Of a stretch of 64,000 bases of DNA, positions 50,651-59,526 are shown one piece after another. The notes under the pieces were generated by a model. That model made no database searches, was not told the origin of the DNA, and saw only the letters and a list, made by a program, of their open reading frames with translations. Numbering within the stretch: position 1 is the stretch's first letter; each line of letters starts with the position of its first letter. The DNA is from JBBQFC01 sp038321615 (GTDB lineage: Bacteria; Bacteroidota; Bacteroidia; Flavobacteriales_D; Cryomorphaceae), in NCBI GenBank assembly GCA_038321615.1, contig JBBQFC010000009.1, positions 8,844 through 72,843 of the forward strand, written 5' to 3'. Both the position numbers and the translations under genes were made by a program.

Positions 50651-50683
50651 AAAAACCCACAACACCATAGCGGTGTGTGGGTC
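50651..50683 (-). terminator. Terminator after gldJ
   Basis: A ten-base-pair stem with one bulged base (ACCGCTATGGT-centred on the minus strand; arms GACCCACACACC-like and GGTGTTGTGGG) followed by TTTTT. Confidence 0.75.
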
Positions 50684-50705
50684 TCAATTTCTTACTTAAA
50701 GTTTT

Positions 50706-52442
50706 TTAGCGTTGGCCTAGACCTACCGGACTTCCTACCCGATCCATGGCGCAGCGGAAACCAATAGTGGCACTAGCTTTGCGCTCATCCATAAAGCGGC
50801 GCGTGCCGGGGCTCAACCAATAAGCGCGGTCTCTCCAACTTCCACCTTTATAAACCCGTGCTCGGTTGCTTATTAACGTAGTGGTGCCGTAGTCGTACAT
50901 GCTGTTTTCGCTTGCATTTGGATTCGAATAATCGATACCCGATTCTTGGTCTCCATCGCGGTAATTGATATTGTCGGCGAGACGGTAATTGTCGCGATCG
51001 ATGTTCTCTTCTTCGCGTACTTTTCGCATACGAAGATTTCCCGGAGTGTCTTCTACAAATTGCCCCATTCCGCTTATTAGCTCTGGCGCTATGCGCACGT
51101 CGCTGCTGCGAATACGCTGAATACCATCGCGAATTAAGGTGAAGGCTTCGTCGTTTTTACCTTCTGTGTAGCGTTCGTTGGCTTGTTCGGCTGAAGCGAT
51201 CAAGTCGGAGAGCAATTGGCTTTCTTCCGGATTCAGTTTGCCTTCTGTGATTTTGCTAAACTTTTGCAGGTAGGTCAAGGTGCCTGCTACATCGTAAGTT
51301 ACGATGGTAAGCTTGTCGTCAATGTTACCTTCGCTATTCAGCTGCTTTGTTTTGTACACGCTTCCACGGAAAGGTCTAAATTCATCGACATCCTCATGGC
51401 TTAACGGACGATAAACATCCATTACCCACTCGCTCACATTTCCGCCCATATTATAAAGGCCGTAATCATTTGGTGAGTAGCTAAAAACGGGGGCGGTGAT
51501 ATCGGCGTTGTCATTTAAGCTTCCGGCCACACCCATATAATCGCCTTTACCGCGCACAAAGTTGGCCACGAACTCTCCGTAGTATCGGCTGTTGTTATCC
51601 CCATCGCGCACATAGTGACCATTCCATGGATACACTTTTCGCTCGGTAACCAATTCTTGAAAAGAGTTTCCAATTAAGCCATAGGCGGCAAATTCCCATT
51701 CCGCTTCGGTGGGTAGTCGGTATCGGGGCAGTAGGATACCGTCTTCCATACGCACGTTCCGAAAATCTTTATTCGGATCTAAATCCTGAAGCCCGTCAAC
51801 GCGCTTGCCACTTTCGTACTGACCAGCCAAATAAGCGTCCGTGCTGAAATGATCCTCATTTACTTGATCCGGAAAATGTTCGAAAAGACCTTCGCGAACC
51901 AAAATTGCTTCATTCACGCGGTCCGATCTCCAGGCGCAGAAGTCATTGGCTTGAAGCCAATTAATGCCTACTACAGGGTAATCGTTGTAAGCAGGGTGGC
52001 GTAAGTAATAATCCACGTAAGGCTCATTGTATGCTAATTTCGATCGCCAAACCAGCGTATCGGGCAATGCCTTGTCGTAAATTTCAGGATAGTCAGCGCT
52101 GTATACACGGCTGAGCCAATAAAGGTATTCCAACCAATAAACGTTAGTCACTTCTGTTTCGTCCATATAAAAGGTAGAAACAGTCGCTGTTCGTGGAATA
52201 TTAATCCAATCTTCCATCACCATCTCCTCGGTAGCGCCCATTGTGAAAGAGCCTCCCTCTATGAGCACCAATCCAGGACCCGTTTCTTGCTCAACATAGG
52301 GTGTTTTCTCAAAACCACCGTTTTTGGGGTCGTTGTAATTCCAACCTGTAGCATTCGATGCTTCGTTACTACAAGATTGCAATGCCAAAAGCACTGTGGC
52401 AAATACCAACAGGCTCAATATTTCATGTGATTTGGCTTTCAT
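50706..52442 (-). CDS. gldJ: Gliding motility / type IX secretion lipoprotein GldJ
   Basis: 578-residue lipoprotein, start at 52442. The signal peptide ends in the lipobox LQSC (C24). Then an FGE-sulfatase-like domain: GLVLIEGGSFTMGATEE, YMDETEVTNVYWLEYLYWL, YPVVGINWLQANDFCAWRS, YRLPTEAEWEFAAYG, DYGLYNMGGNVSEWVMDVYRP, VYKGGSWRDRAYWLSPGTRRFMDERKASATIGFRCAMD. This is characteristic of GldJ/GldK; size, the long insertion between GNVSEW and KGGSW, and the partner genes favour GldJ. GldJ stabilises GldK and other T9SS/gliding components at the outer membrane. Placed 30 bases after porP/sprF and opposite porU-porV. Confidence 0.93.
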   Translation of the reverse strand: MKAKSHEILSLLVFATVLLALQSCSNEASNATGWNYNDPKNGGFEKTPYVEQETGPGLVLIEGGSFTMGATEEMVMEDWINIPRTATVSTFYMDETEVTNVYWLEYLYWLSRVYSADYPEIYDKALPDTLVWRSKLAYNEPYVDYYLRHPAYNDYPVVGINWLQANDFCAWRSDRVNEAILVREGLFEHFPDQVNEDHFSTDAYLAGQYESGKRVDGLQDLDPNKDFRNVRMEDGILLPRYRLPTEAEWEFAAYGLIGNSFQELVTERKVYPWNGHYVRDGDNNSRYYGEFVANFVRGKGDYMGVAGSLNDNADITAPVFSYSPNDYGLYNMGGNVSEWVMDVYRPLSHEDVDEFRPFRGSVYKTKQLNSEGNIDDKLTIVTYDVAGTLTYLQKFSKITEGKLNPEESQLLSDLIASAEQANERYTEGKNDEAFTLIRDGIQRIRSSDVRIAPELISGMGQFVEDTPGNLRMRKVREEENIDRDNYRLADNINYRDGDQESGIDYSNPNASENSMYDYGTTTLISNRARVYKGGSWRDRAYWLSPGTRRFMDERKASATIGFRCAMDRVGSPVGLGQR

Positions 52443-52472
52443 GTGGGTTTCCTTTGCAGTTTGAAGCATTAA

Positions 52473-53450
52473 CTAGAATTGCGGACAATTTATTGCCCTA
52501 AACTTTTTCTTTTGCGGCTTACAATTGAAATTAAAGCCGAAAGATATTTCGTGCGAACCAGCCGTTTGGGTTGTTAGACGGCTCGTAGTAAGGTCATAAC
52601 TATATCCTATTTTAAATCGGTCAGTCTCGATACCTACCAAGACAATAAATGAATCTTCAAAACGATACCACACCCCACCAATCAAAGGTCCCTGTTTCAC
52701 ATAGACCCCTACATTGTATTGCTCAAAATCAAATTGCCGTTGATATAAAAAGTTTGGAGAAATAGAAGTATTGCTTTGACCCTTTACATCTTTATTTATG
52801 GCGAAAGTAGCTCCGGTGTGGAAGGTGTATTTTCTCTCTAGGGGTGCGTCTGCCACGATTAACGATTCATTGGGTTCAAACAAGTGGTGTACGGCCAAGC
52901 CTACGTAAAAGGTTTCACTGAATACAACTCCACCCACCGAGAAGTCCACATTATCTACGGTGCCTCCGCGGGGTTGATCTTTGGTTTCGTATATAAATCC
53001 GCGTCGGGGATCTATTTGATCGCCAAAGGTAAGTTTGCCCCAATCGAGCGATCGCTGAAAATAGGTGCCTTGAAAACCGGCCACGGCCTGTACTTTCTTA
53101 GAAATACTGAATTGATAGGAGTAAATACCATTAACACTGAAGCTATTTAATGTCCCACGTCCGGCATTATCATTTAAAATGTAAAAGCCCAAACCGCCGC
53201 TGATTGCGTCAACATATTGATCGTACGAAGCAGAAGACGTCACGAAATTGCCCGACAGAGCTGGCCATTGGTTACGATAGTTGAGCGTAACACGCGGACA
53301 TTTATTGGTCCCTGCCAAGGCTGGATTCAAGTAGAGTGGATTGGCGTAGAACTGCGTGAAGGCGGGATCTTGAGCCGAGAGTTGTTGTGCGGAGATTACG
53401 AAGCAGATCGTTAATAACACTCCTGCCAACACTCTAATTTTGCTGAACAT
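52473..53450 (-). CDS. PorP/SprF-family type IX secretion outer membrane protein
   Basis: 325 residues from ATG 53450 (MFSKIRVLAGVLLTICFVIS, signal peptide, then QQLSAQ). The mature start DPAFTQFYANPLYLNPALAGTNKCPRVTLNYRNQWPAL is the hallmark of PorP/SprF proteins. The rest is a 14-strand-like barrel (LGFYILNDNAGRGTLNSFSVNGIYSYQFSI, ISFGFNFNCKPQKKKFRAINCPQF). PorP/SprF members assemble surface adhesins or serve secretion of type B CTD proteins. The family has many copies per genome, so the exact partner is unknown. Cotranscribed with gldJ. Confidence 0.93.
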   Translation of the reverse strand: MFSKIRVLAGVLLTICFVISAQQLSAQDPAFTQFYANPLYLNPALAGTNKCPRVTLNYRNQWPALSGNFVTSSASYDQYVDAISGGLGFYILNDNAGRGTLNSFSVNGIYSYQFSISKKVQAVAGFQGTYFQRSLDWGKLTFGDQIDPRRGFIYETKDQPRGGTVDNVDFSVGGVVFSETFYVGLAVHHLFEPNESLIVADAPLERKYTFHTGATFAINKDVKGQSNTSISPNFLYQRQFDFEQYNVGVYVKQGPLIGGVWYRFEDSFIVLVGIETDRFKIGYSYDLTTSRLTTQTAGSHEISFGFNFNCKPQKKKFRAINCPQF

Positions 53451-53559
53451 ATTTGCCGGTAGAATTTCAGTTTTTTGAAGCCTCAATTATACGAAATTTT
53501 TTAATCCTGATTTTTTGAATGCAGTATTCGCACCACAATAAGAGATTACGATTGTCGTT

Positions 53560-53567
53560 TACCTTTG
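53560..53567 (+). promoter_or_regulatory. TAnnTTTG -7 box for porU
   Basis: TACCTTTG, 85 bases upstream of the porU ATG, giving a leader of about 80 bases. Confidence 0.5.
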
Positions 53568-53652
53568 AGTTTGCGGACTAAATTTACTCAATTATTCATC
53601 TGTTGCAAGTTTTGCGGTAGGCTAAAAGTTGAGAATAATTGTAATGGTATAG

Positions 53653-56600
53653 ATGAATGATATGAAAGGCTTATGGTCGAAATTGGCAGTTGCAGCCGTC
53701 CTAATTGTTGCCCCTCAATGGCTTAGCGCCCAACGTTTGATCAACGTACCGTTGGTTTGGGACGATGTAACTCGAGTGGCTCTTTCCGAAAATCAAACCG
53801 TAGATTTAACATTTGCACGAGGCACCACGGGTTCACTCGAAGTCGGCAAACTTCCCGCATACGTGAACATGGAAGTGTTGGGCAAGCAAATTGAAGTTAT
53901 TTCGGCTACGGTAGAAGTACTCAAATTTGGCGATCCCATCGATTTATCAAAACTACCGGGTGCTGCTATAATCACTGCACAGGAAAGTTTTAAGTATGCG
54001 GGCAAAGAGTTTCGGGGTTCTACAGCTTTGGTCTATGAGTTCGTACCAATAGCTTATTTAAACGGAAGGCTCCACCAAATACTCGAAGCTCAAATTAAAA
54101 TTAATGAGCGCAGGCAGAGGGCTCGCCCTAAAGGTGCCAACTTTGGTACCACGAGCGTAATGAGTCAAGGCCAATGGTATCGAATAGGCGTGGCCGAAGA
54201 TGGGCTGTACCAACTTCGCAAAAGCGACCTTCAAAATCTCGGCATCGATGTGGGTAATTTAAATCTGGCAGGTCTTAATATATATGGCAATGGCTATGGC
54301 CAATTGCCCTACCAAAATTCTATACAGCGCCCCGACGATCTTCTCGCCAACCCCATAGAGATTGTGGGTGGAGATGATGGCATATTCAACGATGAAGATT
54401 ACATACTCTTCTTTGCGCGCGGTCCACACCGGTGGGAGCTGGACACGGCATCGACCTTATTTAATCACGTAAAGCATCAATTTGTAGATACATCGTATTA
54501 CTTTATAGGTATAGATGCTGCCGCTCCGGCAAAAAGGGTCACTAATCAATCGGGATCTGGGCTTTCGCCAAATTATGAAGTGATAACTTTTAACGACTAC
54601 GCCTTTCACGAGGTCGATCGGCAGAACATGCTCGAAAGTGGCCGTGAGTGGTACGGCGAAAAGTTTGATGCGCAAACGGCTTTCTCCTTTTCGGGTGAAG
54701 CTTTGACCTTTCCCAATCTCGACCCTGCCAGCCTTACGGTGGTAAGAGCAAATGTTCTTTCCCGAACCACTGTTGCCGGCAATTGCACCTTTACCATGAA
54801 CGTAAATGGAACCACAGATTCCCGATTGCTCGGGAGCACTGGCACGAGTGTTACATCCCTATTTGGTCAGACGAATAACCTGCGGGTAGAATTGCTTAAC
54901 GCCAGTCCGGAACTTATTGTGGCGTTTAATTATGTCAAGAATGCCCCATCTGCCGCGGGATGGCTCAATTGGTTCAATGTTAATACCCGCCGCCGCATGC
55001 GAATGGCTGGGACACAAATGATTTTTCGCGATGCATTGAGTTTAGGCGCTGGAAGGGTATCCCGATTTACAATAACGAATGCATCGTCGGTGCAGCAAGT
55101 TTGGGAAGTTACGCGCGGGGCTGATACCCGCCGAGTGGATTTTCAGCGAACGGGCGATCAATTGAGCTTTACCCTACCCACGGAAAATCTTCGGGAGTTT
55201 ATTGCCTTTTCAGGCGGTTTCAAATCGCCAACTTTATTTGGGGCAGTACCCAATCAGAACTTGCACGCCTTAGGCACGGAAAGCGATGTGGATATGGTAA
55301 TTGTAACCCCAGCCCGATTTGAGTCGCAAGCCGAAATCTTAGCCGATCTGCATCGAAATTTTGAAGCCGACCCGCTAAATGTGGAAGTGGTAAGGCTGCA
55401 GGACGTTTACAACGAATTTTCGAGTGGTATGCGCGATGTAACTGCTATAAAGTGGTTGATGAAGATGCTTTACGATCGAGCGGGAGGTAATACTGCTCTC
55501 CAACCGCGATACTTATTGCTCTTCGGAGATGGTTCATACGATAATCGAAATTTCACTCCGGGTAATACCAACGTAATACCAACACACCAATCCTTAAATT
55601 CACTCAGTCCGGCTTCGTCTTATGTCAGCGACGATTATTTTGGATTTTTATCGGACGATGAGGGAGAGAGTCAGATAGATGTGATGGACATAGGAGTCGG
55701 GCGAATCGTCGCTAAAAATTTACAGGAAGCCACTTCGGTGGTAAATAAAATACGCCGATATATGGAGATTACTCCGCTTAACTTAAACGAGACCTGCACC
55801 GTGTGCAACACGAGCCAATCGAATAGGGGGCCTTGGAGAAATAGCATCACCCTTATCGCCGATGATGAGGACAATAATTCGCACATGATCAATTCCCGAT
55901 CTATAAGTAACCAAATAAATGGCTACACGAGCGACTACAATATTGAGCGGGTTTTTACGGATGCTTTTCAGCAGGTTGTTACACCAGCCGGTACGCGCTA
56001 TCCCGATGTGAATAGGGCTATAGACAGGCGTGTACGCAATGGCGCCTTTATTATCAATTATATCGGGCATGGCGGTGAGCTCGGTTGGGCGCAAGAGCGC
56101 ATTCTCGATAATGCGATGATTCTGGCTTGGGACAATGGCGCCAATCTTCCCATATTTGTAACTGCCACCTGCGAATTCACCCGTTTCGATGATCCACTCC
56201 GCACTTCTGCTGGGGAGTATGCCTTGCTAAATGGAAACGGTGGGGCCGCAGCCTTGCTTACTACCACGCGGTTGGTTTACTCCGGCCCTAATTTTACCTT
56301 GAACCAGAAATTTTACGATGCGCTCTTCAATCGGCCTGCCGATGAAGTGGTAACTCGTCTTGGCGATGTAAGCCGCGATACCAAGAACATGGCCTTGAGT
56401 TCAGGAAGCAGCAACCATCGTAATTTTAGTCTGATTGGCGATCCTGCCTTGCCGCTTGCTATTCCCAAGTACCGAGCAGTGGTAACAGCCATAACCGATA
56501 CGCTCGGTGCAGTATCCGATACTTTAAAGGCGCTTGGCGTGAGCCGCGTGCGCGGAGAAATTCGCGATCAGAATGGAAATATCCGTAGTGATTTTAATGG

Positions 56601-57546
56601 AAGAGTGAATGCAACGGTCTTCGATCGGATCATTCAAAAAACAACACTCGGAAATGATGGAGGCAACCCATTTACTTTTCCTTCCCAAGAAAGCGTGATT
56701 TATAAGGGCAATGCAGAAGTAGCCCAAGGTCAGTTTCAATTCGACTTCGTGATTCCAAAAGATATTGCCTTCAGCGTAGATACCACCGCCCGAATAAGTC
56801 TTTACGCCCAAAGCGAAGAACTTGATGCTACAGGTTTCCAGAATAATCTGAAAATCGGAAGCCGCGACCCCAATGCCGTGAACGATGGACTGGGGCCAGA
56901 GATCGACGTGTTCTTAAACGATGATAACTTCGTTTACGGCGGTTATACCAATTCTACACCAATATTAGTGGCTAGTATATTCGATGAGAATGGTGTGAAC
57001 ACCGTTGGCTCAGGTATCGGCCATGACATCACCGCAGTGATCGATGGAAAGGTAAATGAAACCATAACCCTGAATGATTATTACGAGTCGGATCTGGGAA
57101 CTTACCAACGCGGAAAGGTACAGTACCAATTCGATCAATTGAGTCCAGGCAATCACTCCATAAAGGTGAAAGTATGGGATGTTCACAACAACAGCACGGA
57201 AACGGAAATCCAATTTGTAGTAGCCGAAACGGATGAATTTGCCATTCAACGGGTTCTAAATTACCCGAACCCTTTCACCACACGGACGGAGTTTTTCTTC
57301 GAGCACAATCAAAGTTGCGAGTTCCTTAACGTCCTTATCCAAATATACACGGTGAGCGGAAAGCTCGTGAAATCAATCAACACGGTATCCAATACCGACG
57401 GATTTCGTAACGTACCCATTCCGTGGGACGGAAGAGACGATTACGGAGACCGATTGGCTACAGGCGTGTATGTGTATAAATTAGCGGTGCGTAACCCAGC
57501 AGGCGAGCAGGTCGATAAATTTGAGAAGCTCGTTATTCTCAACTAA
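53653..57546 (+). CDS. porU: Type IX secretion system sortase PorU
   Basis: 1297-residue C25-family cysteine protease on the cell surface. It cleaves the C-terminal domain of T9SS cargo and transpeptidates it to A-LPS. Signal peptide (KLAVAAVLIVAPQWLSAQ), N-terminal prodomain-like region with GQWYRIGVAEDGLYQLRKSDL, then the C25 domain: the catalytic histidine H806 in IGHGGELGWAQE and C840 in FVTATCEFTRFDDP, 34 residues apart. LLLFGDGSYDNRN and FSLIGDPALPL flank the domain. The C-terminus has an Ig-like fold (VLNYPNPFTTRTEFFFEHN...PWDGRDDYGDRLATGVYVYKL). It precedes porV, its known shuttle partner, with an own porV promoter. Confidence 0.96.
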   Translation: MNDMKGLWSKLAVAAVLIVAPQWLSAQRLINVPLVWDDVTRVALSENQTVDLTFARGTTGSLEVGKLPAYVNMEVLGKQIEVISATVEVLKFGDPIDLSKLPGAAIITAQESFKYAGKEFRGSTALVYEFVPIAYLNGRLHQILEAQIKINERRQRARPKGANFGTTSVMSQGQWYRIGVAEDGLYQLRKSDLQNLGIDVGNLNLAGLNIYGNGYGQLPYQNSIQRPDDLLANPIEIVGGDDGIFNDEDYILFFARGPHRWELDTASTLFNHVKHQFVDTSYYFIGIDAAAPAKRVTNQSGSGLSPNYEVITFNDYAFHEVDRQNMLESGREWYGEKFDAQTAFSFSGEALTFPNLDPASLTVVRANVLSRTTVAGNCTFTMNVNGTTDSRLLGSTGTSVTSLFGQTNNLRVELLNASPELIVAFNYVKNAPSAAGWLNWFNVNTRRRMRMAGTQMIFRDALSLGAGRVSRFTITNASSVQQVWEVTRGADTRRVDFQRTGDQLSFTLPTENLREFIAFSGGFKSPTLFGAVPNQNLHALGTESDVDMVIVTPARFESQAEILADLHRNFEADPLNVEVVRLQDVYNEFSSGMRDVTAIKWLMKMLYDRAGGNTALQPRYLLLFGDGSYDNRNFTPGNTNVIPTHQSLNSLSPASSYVSDDYFGFLSDDEGESQIDVMDIGVGRIVAKNLQEATSVVNKIRRYMEITPLNLNETCTVCNTSQSNRGPWRNSITLIADDEDNNSHMINSRSISNQINGYTSDYNIERVFTDAFQQVVTPAGTRYPDVNRAIDRRVRNGAFIINYIGHGGELGWAQERILDNAMILAWDNGANLPIFVTATCEFTRFDDPLRTSAGEYALLNGNGGAAALLTTTRLVYSGPNFTLNQKFYDALFNRPADEVVTRLGDVSRDTKNMALSSGSSNHRNFSLIGDPALPLAIPKYRAVVTAITDTLGAVSDTLKALGVSRVRGEIRDQNGNIRSDFNGRVNATVFDRIIQKTTLGNDGGNPFTFPSQESVIYKGNAEVAQGQFQFDFVIPKDIAFSVDTTARISLYAQSEELDATGFQNNLKIGSRDPNAVNDGLGPEIDVFLNDDNFVYGGYTNSTPILVASIFDENGVNTVGSGIGHDITAVIDGKVNETITLNDYYESDLGTYQRGKVQYQFDQLSPGNHSIKVKVWDVHNNSTETEIQFVVAETDEFAIQRVLNYPNPFTTRTEFFFEHNQSCEFLNVLIQIYTVSGKLVKSINTVSNTDGFRNVPIPWDGRDDYGDRLATGVYVYKLAVRNPAGEQVDKFEKLVILN

Positions 57547-57570
57547 GCTGATGACCCCAAGACATTTAGT

Positions 57571-57578
57571 TATATTTG
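57571..57578 (+). promoter_or_regulatory. TAnnTTTG -7 box for porV
   Basis: TATATTTG, 20 bases before the porV ATG at 57599; it supports that start over a frame opening at 57521. Confidence 0.7.
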
Positions 57579-57598
57579 CACCCCGCAAAAAGTATTGC

Positions 57599-58879
57599 AT
57601 GAAAAAGATAGTATTGATTCTGAGCTTCGTAGTAAGTTCTGTATCGCTTATGAAGGCTCAAAATCAGGTGGACTGTAACGGAGCCGTAACCGGCAGCGAC
57701 TGCGACCAATTGCGGGCTATTACCACTGCTGTACCCTTTTTACTTATTGGTGCCGATTCCCGATCGGGAGCAATGGGCGATGCCGGGGTAGCGTTATCTA
57801 CAGATGCCAACTCCCAATATTGGAATCCATCGAAGTTGGCCTTCTCGGATGAGGAAATGGGCGTTTCTTTGGCTTATAGCCCCTGGCTTCGCCAATTGGT
57901 AGATGATATGAGCTTGGCCTACCTTTCCTGGTTTACCAAAATCAACAAAACCTCGGCCATCGGTGCGAGCCTTCGGTACTTCACACTTGGCGACATTATA
58001 TTTACAGATAACAACGGTTTTGAAATCCGTCCTTTCCGCCCTGCCGAATTTGCCGTGGACGTTAGCTATTCCCTGCAGCTCTCTAAGAATTTTTCCGGTG
58101 GTATTTCCGCACGATGGATCAACTCCAACCTTACGGGTGGTGTATCTGTAGGAGGGGCCGACTCAAAGGCAGCCAATGCCTTCGCGGTCGATCTATCTGG
58201 GTTTTACCAGAACGACAAACTTAGTTTAGGCTCAAAAGATGCCGAACTGCGATTTGGTATTCTGGTCTCGAATATTGGGAATAAAGTATCGTACACCAAT
58301 ACATCTCAGCGCGATTTCCTTCCGATGAATTTGAAACTGGGAACTGCTTTCACCATAAATTTGGACGACTACAATACCTTGACATTTGCCTATGATGCGA
58401 ATAAGCTTTTGGTGCCGTCGCCTCCCGTTTACGATCAAACCGATCCAACAAGAATTATTGCTGGCGAAGATCCCAATCGAGGTGTAGCTGCCGGATTGTT
58501 TGGTTCGTTTTCGGATGCAGCCGGGCGACCCGTATTTGATGAAAATGGCGATGCCATTGTCCAGGCTGACGGTATGCTTGAAATCGAAGGTGGTAGTGTA
58601 TTACAGGAAGAGTTGCGTGAGATCAATCACAGTTTTGGTATGGAATATTGGTATGCCGATCAATTCGCGGTTCGCGGAGGTTACTTTTACGAACATCCCA
58701 CCAAAGGCAATCGCCAGTATTTCACCGTTGGTGCAGGTTTTCGATACAATGTTTTTTCGCTCGACTTATCCTATTTGATTGCCACAACACAGCGTAATCC
58801 GTTAGCAAACACCTTGCGATTTACGCTTGGACTCCACTTCGAAGGTGGTAATAAGAGCAAAGCCACCCCCAATAATTAA
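57599..58879 (+). CDS. porV: Type IX secretion outer membrane channel protein PorV (LptO)
   Basis: 426 residues. Signal peptide MKKIVLILSFVVSSVSLMKA. FadL-like 14-strand barrel with the PorV hallmark ITTAVPFLLIGADSRSGAMGDAGVALSTDANSQYWNPSKLAFS, LAYSPWLRQLVDDMSLAYLSWF, SLRYFTLGDI, and C-terminal FEGGNKSKATPNN after the last strand LRFTLGLHF. PorV carries cargo from the translocon to PorU; porU-porV adjacency agrees. Ends six bases before ispF. Confidence 0.95.
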   Translation: MKKIVLILSFVVSSVSLMKAQNQVDCNGAVTGSDCDQLRAITTAVPFLLIGADSRSGAMGDAGVALSTDANSQYWNPSKLAFSDEEMGVSLAYSPWLRQLVDDMSLAYLSWFTKINKTSAIGASLRYFTLGDIIFTDNNGFEIRPFRPAEFAVDVSYSLQLSKNFSGGISARWINSNLTGGVSVGGADSKAANAFAVDLSGFYQNDKLSLGSKDAELRFGILVSNIGNKVSYTNTSQRDFLPMNLKLGTAFTINLDDYNTLTFAYDANKLLVPSPPVYDQTDPTRIIAGEDPNRGVAAGLFGSFSDAAGRPVFDENGDAIVQADGMLEIEGGSVLQEELREINHSFGMEYWYADQFAVRGGYFYEHPTKGNRQYFTVGAGFRYNVFSLDLSYLIATTQRNPLANTLRFTLGLHFEGGNKSKATPNN

Positions 58880-58885
58880 AACCGT

Positions 58886-59380
58886 TTGAAAATTCGAGTT
58901 GGTTTCGGATTCGACGTGCATCAACTCCGCGATGGCCACCCGTTTATGTTGGGGGGTATCGCCATTCCGCACGAGAAAGGAGCCTTCGGCCACTCAGATG
59001 CAGATGTGCTGATCCACGTCATCTGCGATGCGTTGCTCGGAGCAGCTAACCTTCGGGATATCGGTTATCAATTTCCCGACACCGATCCAGCTTTAAAGGG
59101 AATTGACAGCAAAATACTCCTGCGCAAGACCGTGGCTCTTTTGAGCGAAAAAGGTTATCGCATCGGAAATATCGATTGTACCATTTGCCTGCAGCGCCCG
59201 AAAATCAATCCTTTTATTCCGGAAATGAAAACTTGCCTTTCGGAAATCCTTTCGTTGGAAGAAGAAGATATTTCTATTAAGGCTACCACCACCGAAAAAT
59301 TGGGTTATGTGGGCAGAGAAGAAGGCGTAAGTGCCTATTGTGTTTGCCTTATTGAGCATTCAGTCAGCGCAGCCAATTAA
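58886..59380 (+). CDS. ispF: 2-C-methyl-D-erythritol 2,4-cyclodiphosphate synthase
   Basis: Fifth step of the MEP isoprenoid pathway. 164 residues. Zinc ligands D10 and H12 (GFGFDVHQL) and H44 (GHSDADVLIHVICDALLGA), nucleotide-binding DTDPALKGIDSKILL, ATTTEKLGYVGREEGVSAYCVCLI. The start is a TTG at 58886, six bases after porV; no ATG lies before the invariant N-terminus. Most of the family is about 160 residues. It is followed by a hairpin. Confidence 0.95.
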   Translation: MKIRVGFGFDVHQLRDGHPFMLGGIAIPHEKGAFGHSDADVLIHVICDALLGAANLRDIGYQFPDTDPALKGIDSKILLRKTVALLSEKGYRIGNIDCTICLQRPKINPFIPEMKTCLSEILSLEEEDISIKATTTEKLGYVGREEGVSAYCVCLIEHSVSAAN

Positions 59381-59392
59381 TTTCTTGAATAG

Positions 59393-59419
59393 AAAGCCTG
59401 ATCTTGCGATACAGGCTTT
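59393..59419 (+). terminator. Weak hairpin after ispF
   Basis: AAAGCCTG/CAGGCTTT, eight base pairs, loop of 11, followed only by GTTTG; a plausible but imperfect terminator of porV-ispF. Confidence 0.5.
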
Positions 59420-59498
59420 GTTTGCATCTAAATAATGCAGGCTACTTCAAAGTGTTTATCAAACACCCTAAAGCCACGATATTCTAAAATCTGGTGCG

Positions 59499-59506
59499 TA
59501 TATTTG
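59499..59506 (+). promoter_or_regulatory. TAnnTTTG -7 box for pdhA-pdhC
   Basis: TATATTTG, 20 bases before the chosen ATG (59527). An ATG/GTG-like longer frame begins at 59494, upstream of this box, and is rejected. Confidence 0.75.
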
Positions 59507-59526
59507 CCACTTCAATTAGAATAGAT

